Shown here: positions 49,487 through 59,500 of the stretch, piece by piece
Layout: each line of letters starts with the position of its first letter
Position numbering within the stretch: position 1 is the first letter of the stretch
Origin: UMGS1370 sp963557065
Lineage (GTDB): Bacteria; Bacillota; Clostridia; Lachnospirales; Lachnospiraceae
NCBI GenBank assembly: GCA_963557065.1
Contig: CAUWCT010000002.1
Location: 31,016 to 95,015, forward strand
Reading direction: 5' to 3'
DNA: 64,000 nucleotides
Translations under genes and position numbers: made by a program
Notes under the pieces: generated by a model
The model's database searches: none
What the model was told of the DNA's origin: nothing
What the model saw: the letters and a program-made list of their open reading frames with translations, nothing else

Positions 49487-50815
49487 TTACTGCTCCTTTG
49501 CTTTCCGCTCCCTGATTAAGAAACGCAGGGCCGTACCGCGGAAGCCGAATGCTTCCCTGATTTTGTTTTCCAGATACCTGGTATAGGAGAAATGCATCAG
49601 TTCTTTATCGTTGACAAAAATAACAAATGTCGGCGGTTTTACTGCTACCTGGGTCATATAGTAAAGCTTTAACCGCTTGCCTTTATCAGACGGCGGCTGC
49701 TGCATGGCTACGGCTTCCGTCATAATCTCGTTTAATACGCCGGTAGCGATTCGCAACGTCTGATTTTCCCTTACCATGTCGATTAAGTCAAACAGCTTGT
49801 TTAAGCGCTGTCCGGTTTCTGCAGAGATAAATAAATATTCTGCATACGGCATAAAGGACAATACTTCCTTTATCTTTCTGGTATACTCGTAAATGGTCTT
49901 GTCATTCTTTTCGATGGCATCCCATTTGTTGACTGCCACAATAATGCCTTTTCCTCTGTCGTGGGCAATTCCGGCAATTTTAGCGTCCTGCTCGGTCACG
50001 CCTTCTGTAGCGTCAATGACCACAACCACCACATCGGCCCGCTCTACCGCAGTAACGGTACGGATAATACTGTACCGCTCCAGATCCTCTTTAATCTTAT
50101 TTTTGCGGCGGAGACCTGCCGTATCAATAAATACGTAATCGGTTCCGTTATGGGTAATCTCGGTATCAATGGCGTCTCTGGTCGTGCCTGCAATATTGGA
50201 AACAATTACCCTGTTTTCTCCTAGCAGCTTATTAATCAGGGAAGATTTTCCAACATTTGGTTTTCCAACCACTGCGATGCGGGGACGCTCATCTTCCTCT
50301 TCTTCTCCCTGGGACTCCGGGAAATGTCTGGCAACCTCGTCTAACAAGTCGCCGATTCCCAGTCTGGATGCCGCAGATACCGGAACCGGATCTCCGATTC
50401 CCAGATTGTAAAACTCATATACGTCATTGCCAAACTTCTGGATGCTGTCTACTTTATTGACGGCCAGTACAACCGGCTTCCTGGACTTGCGCAGCAAATC
50501 TGCCACCTTGGAATCAGAATCCTGCAGGCCCTGGCGTACGTCTACAATAAAGATAATGACGTCTGCCGTCTCAATGGCAATCTCTGCCTGCTCTCTCATC
50601 TGGGACAGGATAATATCCTTGCTGTCCGGCTCAATACCGCCGGTATCAATCAGGGTAAAGTTCCGATCCAGCCAGTTACAGTCTGCATAAATCCGGTCTC
50701 TGGTTACTCCTGGCGTATCTTTCACTATGGAAATTGCTTCTCCTGCCAATACATTAAACAACGTAGATTTGCCCACATTGGGACGCCCTACGATTGCGAC
50801 TACTGGTTTACTCAT
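49487..50815 (-). CDS. der: GTPase Der (EngA)
   Basis: 442 residues with two tandem GTPase domains and a KH-like C-terminus. G1 motifs GRPNVGKST (about 10) and GKPNVGKSS (about 183), G3 DTGG and DTAG, G4 NKVD and NKWD. Needed for 50S ribosome assembly. Located between DUF512 and plsY in the typical clostridial order. Confidence 0.97.
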   Translation of the reverse strand: MSKPVVAIVGRPNVGKSTLFNVLAGEAISIVKDTPGVTRDRIYADCNWLDRNFTLIDTGGIEPDSKDIILSQMREQAEIAIETADVIIFIVDVRQGLQDSDSKVADLLRKSRKPVVLAVNKVDSIQKFGNDVYEFYNLGIGDPVPVSAASRLGIGDLLDEVARHFPESQGEEEEDERPRIAVVGKPNVGKSSLINKLLGENRVIVSNIAGTTRDAIDTEITHNGTDYVFIDTAGLRRKNKIKEDLERYSIIRTVTAVERADVVVVVIDATEGVTEQDAKIAGIAHDRGKGIIVAVNKWDAIEKNDKTIYEYTRKIKEVLSFMPYAEYLFISAETGQRLNKLFDLIDMVRENQTLRIATGVLNEIMTEAVAMQQPPSDKGKRLKLYYMTQVAVKPPTFVIFVNDKELMHFSYTRYLENKIREAFGFRGTALRFLIRERKAKEQ

Positions 50816-50824
50816 AGTTCCTCC

Positions 50825-52267
50825 TTATTCTACCTCAAACACAATGCCGTCCGGACCAATTTCCATATGATCCCCGGGACGGTGTTCAAAAATTCGTTCC
50901 GGCTCATAGCCCTCATAGACCGGCAGGCCGTCTTCTTCCTCTGGATGAAGAATGGTTTCTACCAGGTCATGTCCGCTTGATTTTACTATACGTACCGGAA
51001 CTTGTAAAGCGTTTTGTACCTCTGTCCTGGTTACGTCGTCTAAGAACACTTCCTCGCCGCTGCGGAACATACAGGCTGGAAGCAGCAGATATTCTCCCAA
51101 CTCTTTGTCTTTTAACTGAGCCAGGATGTCCTGTCCGGTAATCAGTCCGGCTACGGTAATCTGCTCCCCGAAAAAGTCGTTCCGGATGGCGTATAAATGG
51201 ATCTTGCGTTCCGGATACTCGTCCATAATCCAGTCGGTATACGTTTTTAAATACGGATAGGCCAGGCGGCCGGTTGCAATGGAAATATCTCCTTTTATGG
51301 AGTCTTTGTCTTCCTGTCCCTTCTTTTCCTCTAACGCCTCTCTTACCTCAGAAGCCAGAAGCCGCAGCATCCCTACGCCATTTTCCAGCTGAGGATAACC
51401 GTCATAGCGTTCTTCTTCCGGCAAAGGTCGTTCTGCCAGGATATAAAACTCGTCGCTGGCGTGGATAAAATGAACGCCATGTTCTTTGTAAATCTTTTTC
51501 TGCCAGGACTCGATTAAATCAATGGTCTCTTCTGCGTCTTTTTTTGTAAACGGTTTTAACGGATGGAGGCCGTCCCGAAACTTTGAAAGTCCGACCGGCA
51601 CTACCGAAACGCTTTCCATATAAGGAAGATACCGGGTCAGATCAAAAATGGTGCGGTCCAGTTCTTTTCCATCGTTGATTCCTCTGCACAATACGATCTG
51701 GCCGTTCATCGGCGTCCTGGCTTCATACAGCTTGTCAATGAGTTTTAATGATTCTCCTGCAAACCGGTTGTGAAGCATCTGGCAGCGAAGTTCTGGATTG
51801 GTGGTGTGAACCGAGATATTGATAGGGGACAGTTTAAACCGGATGATCCGGTCAATGTCTTTTTCTTTCATATTTGTCAGGGTCACATAATTGCCCTGCA
51901 GAAAGGACAGTCTGGAATCGTCGTCCTTAAAATACAGGGTATCTCTCATTCCTGGAGGCATCTGATCGATAAAACAGAAGATGCACTTGTTGGTACAGGA
52001 CTTGTAATCGCTCATTAAACTGTTTTCAAAATTAATGCCCAGGTCCTCATAGTTATTTTCAATGTCCAGTTCCCACTCTTCGCCGTCTGCCTTGCGGATT
52101 ACCATGGTCATCTGGTCGCTGTTTACATAGTATTGATAATCAAAAATATCTTCGATTTCCTGCCCGTTTATAGTCAGCAGGCAGTCTCCGGCTTCTAATT
52201 CCAGTTCTTCCGCAATGGAGCCGGGATCGACGCTGGCAATCTGATGCCCTCTATATAATTTACTCAT
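50825..52267 (-). CDS. DUF512 protein with N-terminal PDZ and radical-SAM-like cysteine motif
   Basis: 480 residues. A PDZ-like N-terminus (IASVDPGSIAEELELEAGDCLLTINGQEI) precedes CTNKCIFCFIDQMPPGMRDTLYFKDDDSR, a C-x3-C-x2-C cluster of radical SAM type, and the C-terminal DUF512 domain ends DLVETILHPEE. The family nearly always precedes der in clostridia; no reaction is established. It is the first gene of the der-plsY-gpsA operon and has a good promoter. Confidence 0.9.
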   Translation of the reverse strand: MSKLYRGHQIASVDPGSIAEELELEAGDCLLTINGQEIEDIFDYQYYVNSDQMTMVIRKADGEEWELDIENNYEDLGINFENSLMSDYKSCTNKCIFCFIDQMPPGMRDTLYFKDDDSRLSFLQGNYVTLTNMKEKDIDRIIRFKLSPINISVHTTNPELRCQMLHNRFAGESLKLIDKLYEARTPMNGQIVLCRGINDGKELDRTIFDLTRYLPYMESVSVVPVGLSKFRDGLHPLKPFTKKDAEETIDLIESWQKKIYKEHGVHFIHASDEFYILAERPLPEEERYDGYPQLENGVGMLRLLASEVREALEEKKGQEDKDSIKGDISIATGRLAYPYLKTYTDWIMDEYPERKIHLYAIRNDFFGEQITVAGLITGQDILAQLKDKELGEYLLLPACMFRSGEEVFLDDVTRTEVQNALQVPVRIVKSSGHDLVETILHPEEEDGLPVYEGYEPERIFEHRPGDHMEIGPDGIVFEVE

Positions 52268-52296
52268 AGTAGTTTGCCTTCCTCTCTGTTTCCTCT

Positions 52297-52325
52297 AGTA
52301 TACAGGACCAGACTCCCTTTGGCAA
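52297..52325 (-). promoter_or_regulatory. Promoter of the DUF512-der-plsY-gpsA operon
   Basis: Minus-strand -35 TTGCCA (52325-52320), 17-base spacer, -10 TATACT (52302-52297), 30 bases before the start codon. Confidence 0.78.
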
Positions 52326-52353
52326 GTTATCCCACAAAAATTCCCCTCTCCTA

Positions 52354-52383
52354 TTGACGCTGCTCCCCGGAAAATGGTATAAG
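52354..52383 (+). promoter_or_regulatory. Promoter of prs
   Basis: -35 TTGACG (52354-52359), 18-base spacer ending TGG, -10 TATAAG (52378-52383). Divergent from the DUF512 promoter. Confidence 0.75.
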
Positions 52384-52426
52384 AATAGTGTAAAAAATAA
52401 CCCCACAACTTTTACGGAGGATAATC

Positions 52427-53617
52427 ATGAAACATTCTTTTGTTTTTCAAAATTCCCTGCCTGTAGGTCCCTTAAAACTGGCGGCTTTGGATAGCTGCCG
52501 GGATTTGGCTCAAAAGGTAAACGATCACATTGTTACATTCCGAAAGAATGACACCGAGGAACTGCTCCGCCGCAAAGAGGATTTAAATTACCGCGGCTAT
52601 GATGCAGAATCTTACCTGTTAAAATGCTCCTGTCCCCGCTTTGGAACTGGTGAAGCAAAGGCAGTTTTAAATGAATCGGTCCGGGGCACTGATATTTTTG
52701 CCATGGCGGATATCACCAATTACAGCTTAACCTATACAGTAAATGGTTATACCAACCATATGTCCCCGGATGATCACTTTCAGGATTTAAAAAGACTGGT
52801 AGGCGCCTGCGGCGCAACTGCCCACAGGGTTAATGTCATCATGCCATTCTTATATGAAGGCCGCCAGCATAAGCGTTCCAAGAGAGAATCTTTAGACTGT
52901 GCCATGGCTCTGGTTGAATTAATCAATATGGGCGTATCCAACATCATTACCTTTGATGCCCACGACCCAAGAGTGCAGAACGCCATTCCCCTGAAGGGCT
53001 TTGACAATTTTATGCCGACTTACCAGTTTGTAAAGGCCCTGTTTTCCCACGACCATACCTTACAGATTGACAAGGATCATCTGATGGTAATCAGTCCGGA
53101 CGAAGGCGCTATGAACCGCGCCGTTTATCTGGCCAATAACTTAAGTGTAGATATGGGTATGTTCTATAAGCGTAGAGATTATTCCAGAGTGGTAGATGGA
53201 CGCAATCCGATTGTAGCCCATGAGTTTTTAGGCAGTTCTGTAGAGGGAAAGACTGTATTAATTATTGACGATATGATCTCTTCCGGAGAAAGTATGCTGG
53301 ATACCGCCAGAGAACTGAAAGAGCGCAAAGCTAAAAAGGTAGTTGTTTGCTGCACTTTTGGTCTTTTTACCAGCGGTCTGGATAAATTTGACGAGTTCTA
53401 TAACCGGGGATATATCGACTATGTTATCACCACCAATTTAAACTACCGTCCGGCAGAACTTTTGACCCGTCCATGGTACATTGAGGCTGATATGAGCAAA
53501 TATATGGCTGCCATCGTCAATTCCCTGAATCATGATGTGTCTATCAGCGCCTCTTTGTCTCCTACAGAAAAGATTCAGACACTTCTTCATAAATATCAGG
53601 CCGCAAGAGACTGTTAA
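52427..53617 (+). CDS. prs: Ribose-phosphate pyrophosphokinase (PRPP synthetase), long clostridial form
   Basis: Makes PRPP from ribose-5-phosphate and ATP for nucleotides, His and Trp. 396 residues versus about 315 in the usual class I enzyme; the extra length is at the N-terminus and within the first half, as in a variant common in Clostridia. The PRPP loop is VLIIDDMISSGESMLDTARELKERKAKKVVV, and NIITFDAHDPRVQNAIP is the Mg/ATP-proximal block. GGAGG precedes ATG by 6 bases. The only plus-strand gene in a 55-kb minus-strand run. Confidence 0.93.
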   Translation: MKHSFVFQNSLPVGPLKLAALDSCRDLAQKVNDHIVTFRKNDTEELLRRKEDLNYRGYDAESYLLKCSCPRFGTGEAKAVLNESVRGTDIFAMADITNYSLTYTVNGYTNHMSPDDHFQDLKRLVGACGATAHRVNVIMPFLYEGRQHKRSKRESLDCAMALVELINMGVSNIITFDAHDPRVQNAIPLKGFDNFMPTYQFVKALFSHDHTLQIDKDHLMVISPDEGAMNRAVYLANNLSVDMGMFYKRRDYSRVVDGRNPIVAHEFLGSSVEGKTVLIIDDMISSGESMLDTARELKERKAKKVVVCCTFGLFTSGLDKFDEFYNRGYIDYVITTNLNYRPAELLTRPWYIEADMSKYMAAIVNSLNHDVSISASLSPTEKIQTLLHKYQAARDC

Positions 53618-53664
53618 AAATCCGCCTCACTGAAAACGAACGGGACAGCACACCGGCAAATAAA

Positions 53665-53711
53665 AAGGCCGCTGTCAAATAGATGTTCTGACATCTGTTT
53701 TGCAGCGGCTT
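53665..53711. terminator. Terminator between convergent prs and pgeF
   Basis: Outer stem GCCGCTG/CAGCGGC with an inner AGATGT/ACATCT stem; T-rich stretches follow on both strands, so it may serve both genes. Confidence 0.75.
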
Positions 53712-53726
53712 TGCTTTTATGTTTAT

Positions 53727-54593
53727 TTAAAGCGTTTCATCATTTAAGCACAGGAATGCAGCCAGATTGCCTCGTTCATTGCCCATAACCCGATGAGAAT
53801 ATAGATGTTTGGGATTACACATGGTACAAATATTGGTGGTGTGGACATTGACTGGCAGAACACCTGCTTCCATAAAGACGATCTCATTGGCTTTCCACAA
53901 ATCCAGCTGGTATTTCCCTGGCTTTCTGCCGGGAGAAAACAGACTGTTCCAGTATTGGGAAGAAAAGTTCTGACAGAATGCGTCCACTACCTCTTCCCCC
54001 ACTTCAAAGCAGGCTTTGCAGATACTTGGCCCAATACAGGCAATCACCTCTTCTGCCCTGGTTCCAAAAGCAGCAGACATAGCATCCAGAGTCTTTTCAC
54101 CCATGCGATTAACCGTTCCTCTCCAGCCGGAGTGAGACAAGCCAATGGCCCTGTGAACCGGGTCTAACAGATACAAAGGCACGCAGTCTGCATAAAAGGT
54201 CACCAGTGTAATCCCCGGGATATTGGTAATCAGGCCGTCTACATCCCGATAATCCCGCTCTCTCCAGATTCCCTTTCCCCAATCCTCTTCTGTCACATTG
54301 CGGACATTGGTGGTATGGGACTGCCAGGAAGTCACCATTTTTTTAACATCTACCTGCAAAGCCTTAGCCATGCGGCAATAATTTTCCTGCACCAGATTCT
54401 TATCATCCCCTCTTGAAAAAGAGAGATTCATGGATTCATAACATCCGGTACTGACTCCCCCATAACGAGTAGAAAATCCATGTTTTACCATGCCGGATTC
54501 TTCCAGAGCAGGAAAGGAAAGATAAGGCACCTCGTTTCTGCATCTGGTAATTAATTCATCTGGTCTGTCAGTCTTTCTCCAGTTTATTTTCAT
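53727..54593 (-). CDS. pgeF: Purine nucleosidase/laccase-domain protein (YfiH/PgeF family)
   Basis: 288 residues. Metal-binding residues of the Cu-oxidase_4 fold are visible in VTSWQSHTTNVRNV, VTFYADCVPLYLLDP, IGLSHSGWRGTVNRM and CIGPSICKACFEVGEEV. Family members are purine nucleoside phosphorylases/adenosine deaminases and also edit misincorporated peptidoglycan precursors in some bacteria. Ends the five-gene run that starts at rsmF. Confidence 0.93.
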   Translation of the reverse strand: MKINWRKTDRPDELITRCRNEVPYLSFPALEESGMVKHGFSTRYGGVSTGCYESMNLSFSRGDDKNLVQENYCRMAKALQVDVKKMVTSWQSHTTNVRNVTEEDWGKGIWRERDYRDVDGLITNIPGITLVTFYADCVPLYLLDPVHRAIGLSHSGWRGTVNRMGEKTLDAMSAAFGTRAEEVIACIGPSICKACFEVGEEVVDAFCQNFSSQYWNSLFSPGRKPGKYQLDLWKANEIVFMEAGVLPVNVHTTNICTMCNPKHLYSHRVMGNERGNLAAFLCLNDETL

Positions 54594-54616
54594 AGGAACC
54601 CTTCCTCCTGACTTTG

Positions 54617-56539
54617 TTACCGGGATTTTTTGTGAACATTGCGTATGGTTTTCTTAGGTTTTGTCCGATTTCCCAAACGGCTTTCTGAAAGATTTTTAGA
54701 CGGCTTTGCCTGTCCGGATTGTCTGGTTTGTCCAGATTCCGGCCCTCTTGGGCGGATCAGGCACTTTGGCCCGTATCCGATTAAATCTGTCCGTTTCGCT
54801 GTCCGAAGAGCTTCTTCCACCAGAGAACGGTTTTCCGGCCGCCGGTACTGGATCAGTGCTCTCTGCATGGCCTTTTCATGGGGATTTACAGGCACATAGA
54901 CCGGTTTCATAGTCCTTGGGTCCAGTCCGGTATAATACATACAGGTGGAAATCGTAGACGGAGTGGGATAAAAATCCTGAACCTGCTCCGGCATATATCC
55001 CAGATCCCGCAGATATTCCGCCAGTTCCACTGCGGCCTTCATGGTGGAACCGGGATGGGAAGACATCAAATAAGGCACCAGATACTGCTTTAATCCCAGT
55101 TTTTCGTTGGTTTTTTTGTATTCTTCACAGAACTGACGGTACACCTTGTTTTCCGGTTTTCCCATTTTGGTCAGCACTTCATCCGCCACATGCTCCGGCG
55201 CAACTTTTAACTGTCCGCTGACATGGTACTGGCACAATTCTTTTAAAAACTTTTTTCCCGGATCTGCCAGTACATAATCAAACCGGATACCGGAGCGGAT
55301 AAAGACTTTTTTTACCTTTGGAATGGAGCGCAGTTTTCTTAAAAGTTCGATGTAGTCCCCATGATCCGCCTTTAAATTTTTGCAGGGAGTGGGAAAAAGG
55401 CACTGACGGTTTTTGCAGGCCCCATGGGTTAACTGTTTGTCGCAGGCCGGATAGCGGAAATTGGCAGTTGGGCCCCCTACATCATGGATATATCCTTTAA
55501 AATCCGCCTCTTCTGTCAGAAACCTGGCTTCTTCAACCAGAGATTCATGACTTCTGGCCTGGATCACCCGCCCCTGATGGAAGGTCAGGGCACAAAAACT
55601 GCAGGAGCCAAAGCAGCCCCGGTTGCTGATAAGGCTGAATTTTACTTCTGAAAAAGCCGGAACGCCCCCATCTTTTTCATAAGAGGGATGACTGCGCCTC
55701 ATATAAGGAAGACTGTACACATCATCCATTTCTTCCATAGTAAGAGGACGGGCAGGGGGATTCTGAACCACAAACAGGTTGTCCCGGTAAGGCTCCACCA
55801 GGCGTTTTGCCGTAACAAAATCCGTATTTAAATACTGGGTATAAAAACTCTGGGCGTAGAGACGTTTATCTTTTTTGATCGCATCAAAAGAGGGCAGAAT
55901 CTCGGCGTCATATACGGATTCTAAAGAATTTGTCTTATACACAGTACCGTTTATAAACGTAATGTCCTTAATATGGATTCCGGAATCCAGGGCATCTGCA
56001 ATTTCCACAATGGAATGTTCCCCCATCCCGTAAGAGATGAGATCTGCCTGGGAATCTATGAGAATAGAATGCTTTAATTTATTGGACCAGTAATCATAGT
56101 GTGCCAGACGGCGCAGACTTCCCTCGATTCCTCCGATAATAATAGGGATTTTTGGAAACGTCCTGCGGATTAAATTGGAGTAAACCACTGCTGCATAGTC
56201 CGGCCGCCGTCCCATTACCCCGCCTGGCGTATAAGCATCCGTTTTTCTCCGTTTTTTGGATACGCTGTAGTGATTGACCATGGAATCCATATTGCCGGAA
56301 GAAACCAGAAAGCCGAGGCGGGGTTCTCCCAAAACGGCAATGCTTGTATCGTCCTTCCAGTCCGGCTGGGAAATAATCCCCACCTTGTAGCCTTTTGCCT
56401 CCAGCACGCGGCTGATAATGGCTGTGCCAAAAGAAGGGTGATCCACATAGGCATCCCCTGTAATATATACAAAATCACACTGTTCCCAGCCTCTTTTTTC
56501 CATGTCTTTCCGGCTGATAGGCAAAAAATCATGAATCAT
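54617..56539 (-). CDS. YgiQ family radical SAM protein
   Basis: 640 residues. N-terminal domain (DFLPISRKDMEKRGWEQCDFVYITGDAYVDHPSFG), then the radical SAM cluster region SLISNRGCFGSCSFCALTFHQGR (C-x3-C-x2-C) near 300-325, and a basic C-terminal tail (PSKNLSESRLGNRTKPKKTIR). The family is common and uncharacterised. It overlaps the HAD phosphatase gene by 4 bases. Confidence 0.93.
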   Translation of the reverse strand: MIHDFLPISRKDMEKRGWEQCDFVYITGDAYVDHPSFGTAIISRVLEAKGYKVGIISQPDWKDDTSIAVLGEPRLGFLVSSGNMDSMVNHYSVSKKRRKTDAYTPGGVMGRRPDYAAVVYSNLIRRTFPKIPIIIGGIEGSLRRLAHYDYWSNKLKHSILIDSQADLISYGMGEHSIVEIADALDSGIHIKDITFINGTVYKTNSLESVYDAEILPSFDAIKKDKRLYAQSFYTQYLNTDFVTAKRLVEPYRDNLFVVQNPPARPLTMEEMDDVYSLPYMRRSHPSYEKDGGVPAFSEVKFSLISNRGCFGSCSFCALTFHQGRVIQARSHESLVEEARFLTEEADFKGYIHDVGGPTANFRYPACDKQLTHGACKNRQCLFPTPCKNLKADHGDYIELLRKLRSIPKVKKVFIRSGIRFDYVLADPGKKFLKELCQYHVSGQLKVAPEHVADEVLTKMGKPENKVYRQFCEEYKKTNEKLGLKQYLVPYLMSSHPGSTMKAAVELAEYLRDLGYMPEQVQDFYPTPSTISTCMYYTGLDPRTMKPVYVPVNPHEKAMQRALIQYRRPENRSLVEEALRTAKRTDLIGYGPKCLIRPRGPESGQTRQSGQAKPSKNLSESRLGNRTKPKKTIRNVHKKSR

Positions 56540-57216
56540 TGAAACACCTCGGATAATTCGTCCCCGTTTTTATAAAATAGCCGGAGAAAATCTTCAATAA
56601 AATAATCTGCCAGTTCTTCTTTTTCCTGTTTTAAGTCTTTAGAAAATTCGTCATTTACTGCAAAAACCGTCATTCCTGCCCGTTTGCCGGCCAAAATTCC
56701 TGCGGGAATGTCCTCAAACACCACACAATCTTCCGGTTTTACATCCAGTCTTTTAGCCGTCTCCAGATAAATGTCCGGCGCCGGTTTTCCAGCCTTTACC
56801 TCACACCCTACTGTGACTGCATCAAAATATCCGGCAATCCCAAGAGCGTTTAATACGGCATCTACAAGTTCTCTGCCGTTGCTGGTGGCAATCCCCATCT
56901 TTATGCCATGCTCTTTTAAGGCTTTTAAAAGTCTGCCCGCTCCTGGCTTTAACGGAACTTCTTTACAATATTTGTCCATGGCCATGGAAATCCACGCAGC
57001 CTTGATTGCTTCCAAAGATTCCGGAATAGCAAAGTGTTCTTTAAAATACACTGCCGTCTCTGTAAAACTCATGCCTTCGATAGCCCGCTGAAGACTTTGG
57101 GGGCATTTATGTCCGTAACGGCTCAGATATTCTATGTCAATGGCTTTCCACATCCACATGGAATCCACCAGGGTTCCGTCTAAGTCAAAAATCGCTGCTT
57201 TTATCTGTTTTTTCAA
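56536..57216 (-). CDS. HAD-family phosphatase (beta-phosphoglucomutase-like)
   Basis: 226 residues. Nucleophile motif AIFDLDGTLVDSMWMWKAID, the C1-type cap, motif II ATSNG, motif III KAGKPAPDIY, motif IV VFEDIPAGILAGKRAGMTVFAV. Substrate unknown; sugar phosphates are usual. Its start overlaps the pseudouridine synthase gene by 32 bases. Confidence 0.9.
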   Translation of the reverse strand: MKKQIKAAIFDLDGTLVDSMWMWKAIDIEYLSRYGHKCPQSLQRAIEGMSFTETAVYFKEHFAIPESLEAIKAAWISMAMDKYCKEVPLKPGAGRLLKALKEHGIKMGIATSNGRELVDAVLNALGIAGYFDAVTVGCEVKAGKPAPDIYLETAKRLDVKPEDCVVFEDIPAGILAGKRAGMTVFAVNDEFSKDLKQEKEELADYFIEDFLRLFYKNGDELSEVFQ

Positions 57217-57964
57217 TCCAATCTCCCCTGTTTTTCAATACTGCAATCTCTTCATCTGTAAGCGGCCGGTATTCTCCCGGATGCAGGCTCTCGTCCAGAA
57301 GAAGCGGCCCCATGGAAATTCGTTTTAGATAGACCACCTGGCAGTTTACAGCCTCAAACATCCGCTTTACCTGATGAAATTTTCCCTCCTGGATGGTGAG
57401 TCTTACCCCACATTTTTCGTCTTCCAGAAGTTCTGAAAGGATTTCCAGTCTGGCTGGCATACATCGAACGCCGTCTTCTAACAGGATTCCCTTTTGAAAC
57501 CGCTCCCTGATGTCCTCCGGAATCCTTCCGGCCACATGGGCATAATAGGTCTTATCTACGTGATGCTTCGGCGAAAGAAGGCGGTGAGCCAACTCCCCGT
57601 CATTGGTGATGAGCAACAGCCCTTCTGTGTCAATATCCAGACGCCCCACCGGGAACAGATCTGCCCGTACTGCTCCGCTAATCAAATCAATAACGGTCTG
57701 ATACCGATTGTCCTCTGTGGCAGAAACCACTCCCTGGGGTTTATTTAACATGTAATACTCAAAGGCACAGTAAGAAACCGGGCAGCCGTCCAACACAATC
57801 TCATCCACAGCCGGATCTACTTTTCGATCCGACTTTTTTTCTGTCTGTCCGTTTACACAAATCCGGCCTTTTCTTGCCATTTCTTTTATCTGGCTTCTGG
57901 TTCCTTTTCCCATCTCCCCTAAAAACTTATCCAGCCGCATAAGGGATTTTATCTCTTTTCCCAT
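57185..57964 (-). CDS. RsuA-type 16S rRNA pseudouridine synthase
   Basis: 259 residues. S4 domain at the N-terminus (MRLDKFLGEMGKGTRSQIKEMARKGRICVNG), then the synthase domain with catalytic Asp in PVGRLDIDTEGLLLITNDGELAHRLLSP and KTYYAHV. I use the ATG at 57964, which overlaps the rsmF stop as TAATG and has GGTGG nearby; an ATG 5 codons upstream has no ribosome site. Confidence 0.92.
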   Translation of the reverse strand: MGKEIKSLMRLDKFLGEMGKGTRSQIKEMARKGRICVNGQTEKKSDRKVDPAVDEIVLDGCPVSYCAFEYYMLNKPQGVVSATEDNRYQTVIDLISGAVRADLFPVGRLDIDTEGLLLITNDGELAHRLLSPKHHVDKTYYAHVAGRIPEDIRERFQKGILLEDGVRCMPARLEILSELLEDEKCGVRLTIQEGKFHQVKRMFEAVNCQVVYLKRISMGPLLLDESLHPGEYRPLTDEEIAVLKNRGDWIEKTDKSSDF

Positions 57965-59409
57965 TACATCCACCGCCATCCGGCATAATATTTATTTTTC
58001 AGGTTTTGACCGGTAAGCTTTGCCCAGCCAAGAGGAAACTGATCCACACATACCAGACACCACCCGGAGGACAATGCACTGCTCTCCTTCTCAGTGAGAG
58101 AAATCGTCTCTCCTTTTAAATAGCGAAGCACCCGATCATCTTCTCTGGAAAACGAGAGTTCATTTTCATACTGTCCCCACTTTAAAGCCATGGCAAATGC
58201 CTGAGACGGTTCAAACCGGTCTTTTTTCAGTTCTCCAAGAAACAGCCCGGTTCTTAAAAAACGCAGTCCGGTATCTCTTATAAATCCCTCCGGCAGATAG
58301 TAAATCTGATTGTTTTTTTCTAAGAGCCTGGCAGGATCCCAGTGCTTTGCCTCAGAGTTTTCCGGATCAGGCTTGCAATGAGATAAAAATTCCATTACCT
58401 GAGGAAATTTTTCTTTCGCCTGGGCTGTATGGCTTATTTCCGGCTCCTCTTTGCCGACTTTGCCATTTTTACCGGCATAATATTCTTCTAACAGACTGGA
58501 GGACGGCAGAGGCTTTTGTCTGTGCAGCAAGGCAATAAAATGCCCTTCTCCTTTCAGCTTGTGAGGAAACAGCCTGAGACATCCGGTAAGGCCAATGCCT
58601 CTGCTGGCCCCTTCAAATGTCGGAAGGGACAAAAGGCTCATATCCGGAAACTCTTCCAGAATGTATTTGATGATTCCCTCATCTTCATTCAGGGAAAATG
58701 TGCAGGTAGAATACATCAGATATCCCCCTGGCTTTAACATCTTTACCGCTTCTTTTACAATCTGCTTTTGAATCTTTGCATAGTGACTGGGACCTTTTTC
58801 CATCCAGTCTTTTACCATATCCTGTTCCTTGCGGAACATCCCCTCGCCGGAGCAGGGAGCGTCCACCAGGATTTTATCAAAAAATTCCGGAAAACAATTC
58901 GATAAATGTTCCGGCGTTTCGCTGGTCACGCAGAAATTGGAAATCCCGGCAAGTTCCAGATTTTTTAACAACGCTTTTGCCCTGGAATTGCTGATATCAT
59001 TGGAAAGCAGGATTCCCTGTCCCTTTAGCTTTGCGCCCAGTTCCGTACTCTTTCCTCCCGGCGCAGCACACAGATCCAGCACTTTGTCACCGGGATCAAT
59101 GGGAAGGGTAGACGCAGGCGTCATGGCGCTTGGCTCCTGGAGATAATATAAACCGGCATAATAATAGGGATCTTTGGCCGGCTTTACATCTTCGCCATAG
59201 TAAAATCCGTTGGGAATCCAGGGGATTTTTTCCAGTTCCCATGGCGCCAGTTCCTGCAGGCGTTTCGGCGTTATTTTAATGCCGTTGGCCCGAAGTCCCT
59301 GATACCGTTTACTGTCAAAACTTTTAATATAGTTGAGATACTCTTCTTCTCCCAGAAGAGACTTCATATGCTGCAGGTATTCTTCTGGCAGTCTGATTTG
59401 TTTTTCCAT
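57964..59409 (-). CDS. RsmF/YebU-like rRNA cytosine-C5-methyltransferase
   Basis: 481 residues. NOL1/NOP2/Sun fold: SAM motif VLDLCAAPGGKSTELG, motif IV ILVDAPCSGEGMFRKEQ with the first Cys, motif VI MYSTCTFSLNEDE with the catalytic Cys. The C-terminal region (KHWDPARLLEKNNQIYYLP and SGWCLVCVDQFPLGWAKLTGQNLKNKYYAG) is the PUA-like RNA-binding part of RsmF. Likely target: 16S rRNA. Confidence 0.92.
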   Translation of the reverse strand: MEKQIRLPEEYLQHMKSLLGEEEYLNYIKSFDSKRYQGLRANGIKITPKRLQELAPWELEKIPWIPNGFYYGEDVKPAKDPYYYAGLYYLQEPSAMTPASTLPIDPGDKVLDLCAAPGGKSTELGAKLKGQGILLSNDISNSRAKALLKNLELAGISNFCVTSETPEHLSNCFPEFFDKILVDAPCSGEGMFRKEQDMVKDWMEKGPSHYAKIQKQIVKEAVKMLKPGGYLMYSTCTFSLNEDEGIIKYILEEFPDMSLLSLPTFEGASRGIGLTGCLRLFPHKLKGEGHFIALLHRQKPLPSSSLLEEYYAGKNGKVGKEEPEISHTAQAKEKFPQVMEFLSHCKPDPENSEAKHWDPARLLEKNNQIYYLPEGFIRDTGLRFLRTGLFLGELKKDRFEPSQAFAMALKWGQYENELSFSREDDRVLRYLKGETISLTEKESSALSSGWCLVCVDQFPLGWAKLTGQNLKNKYYAGWRWM

Positions 59410-59500
59410 ATACCCTCTTTTGAAAATACTTTATTTTACCAAAGTCGTTTAGCTGCCAAAGGCAGCGACAGATGTGCGCAGCACAGCTGGATTTTGGAGT

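Noticed and set aside
59456..59471. GCTGCC-TTT-GGCAGC stem before rsmF as a third copy of the miaB/livH element
   Set aside because: It has a similar short stem but lacks the GGGAAAAG core and the T run.
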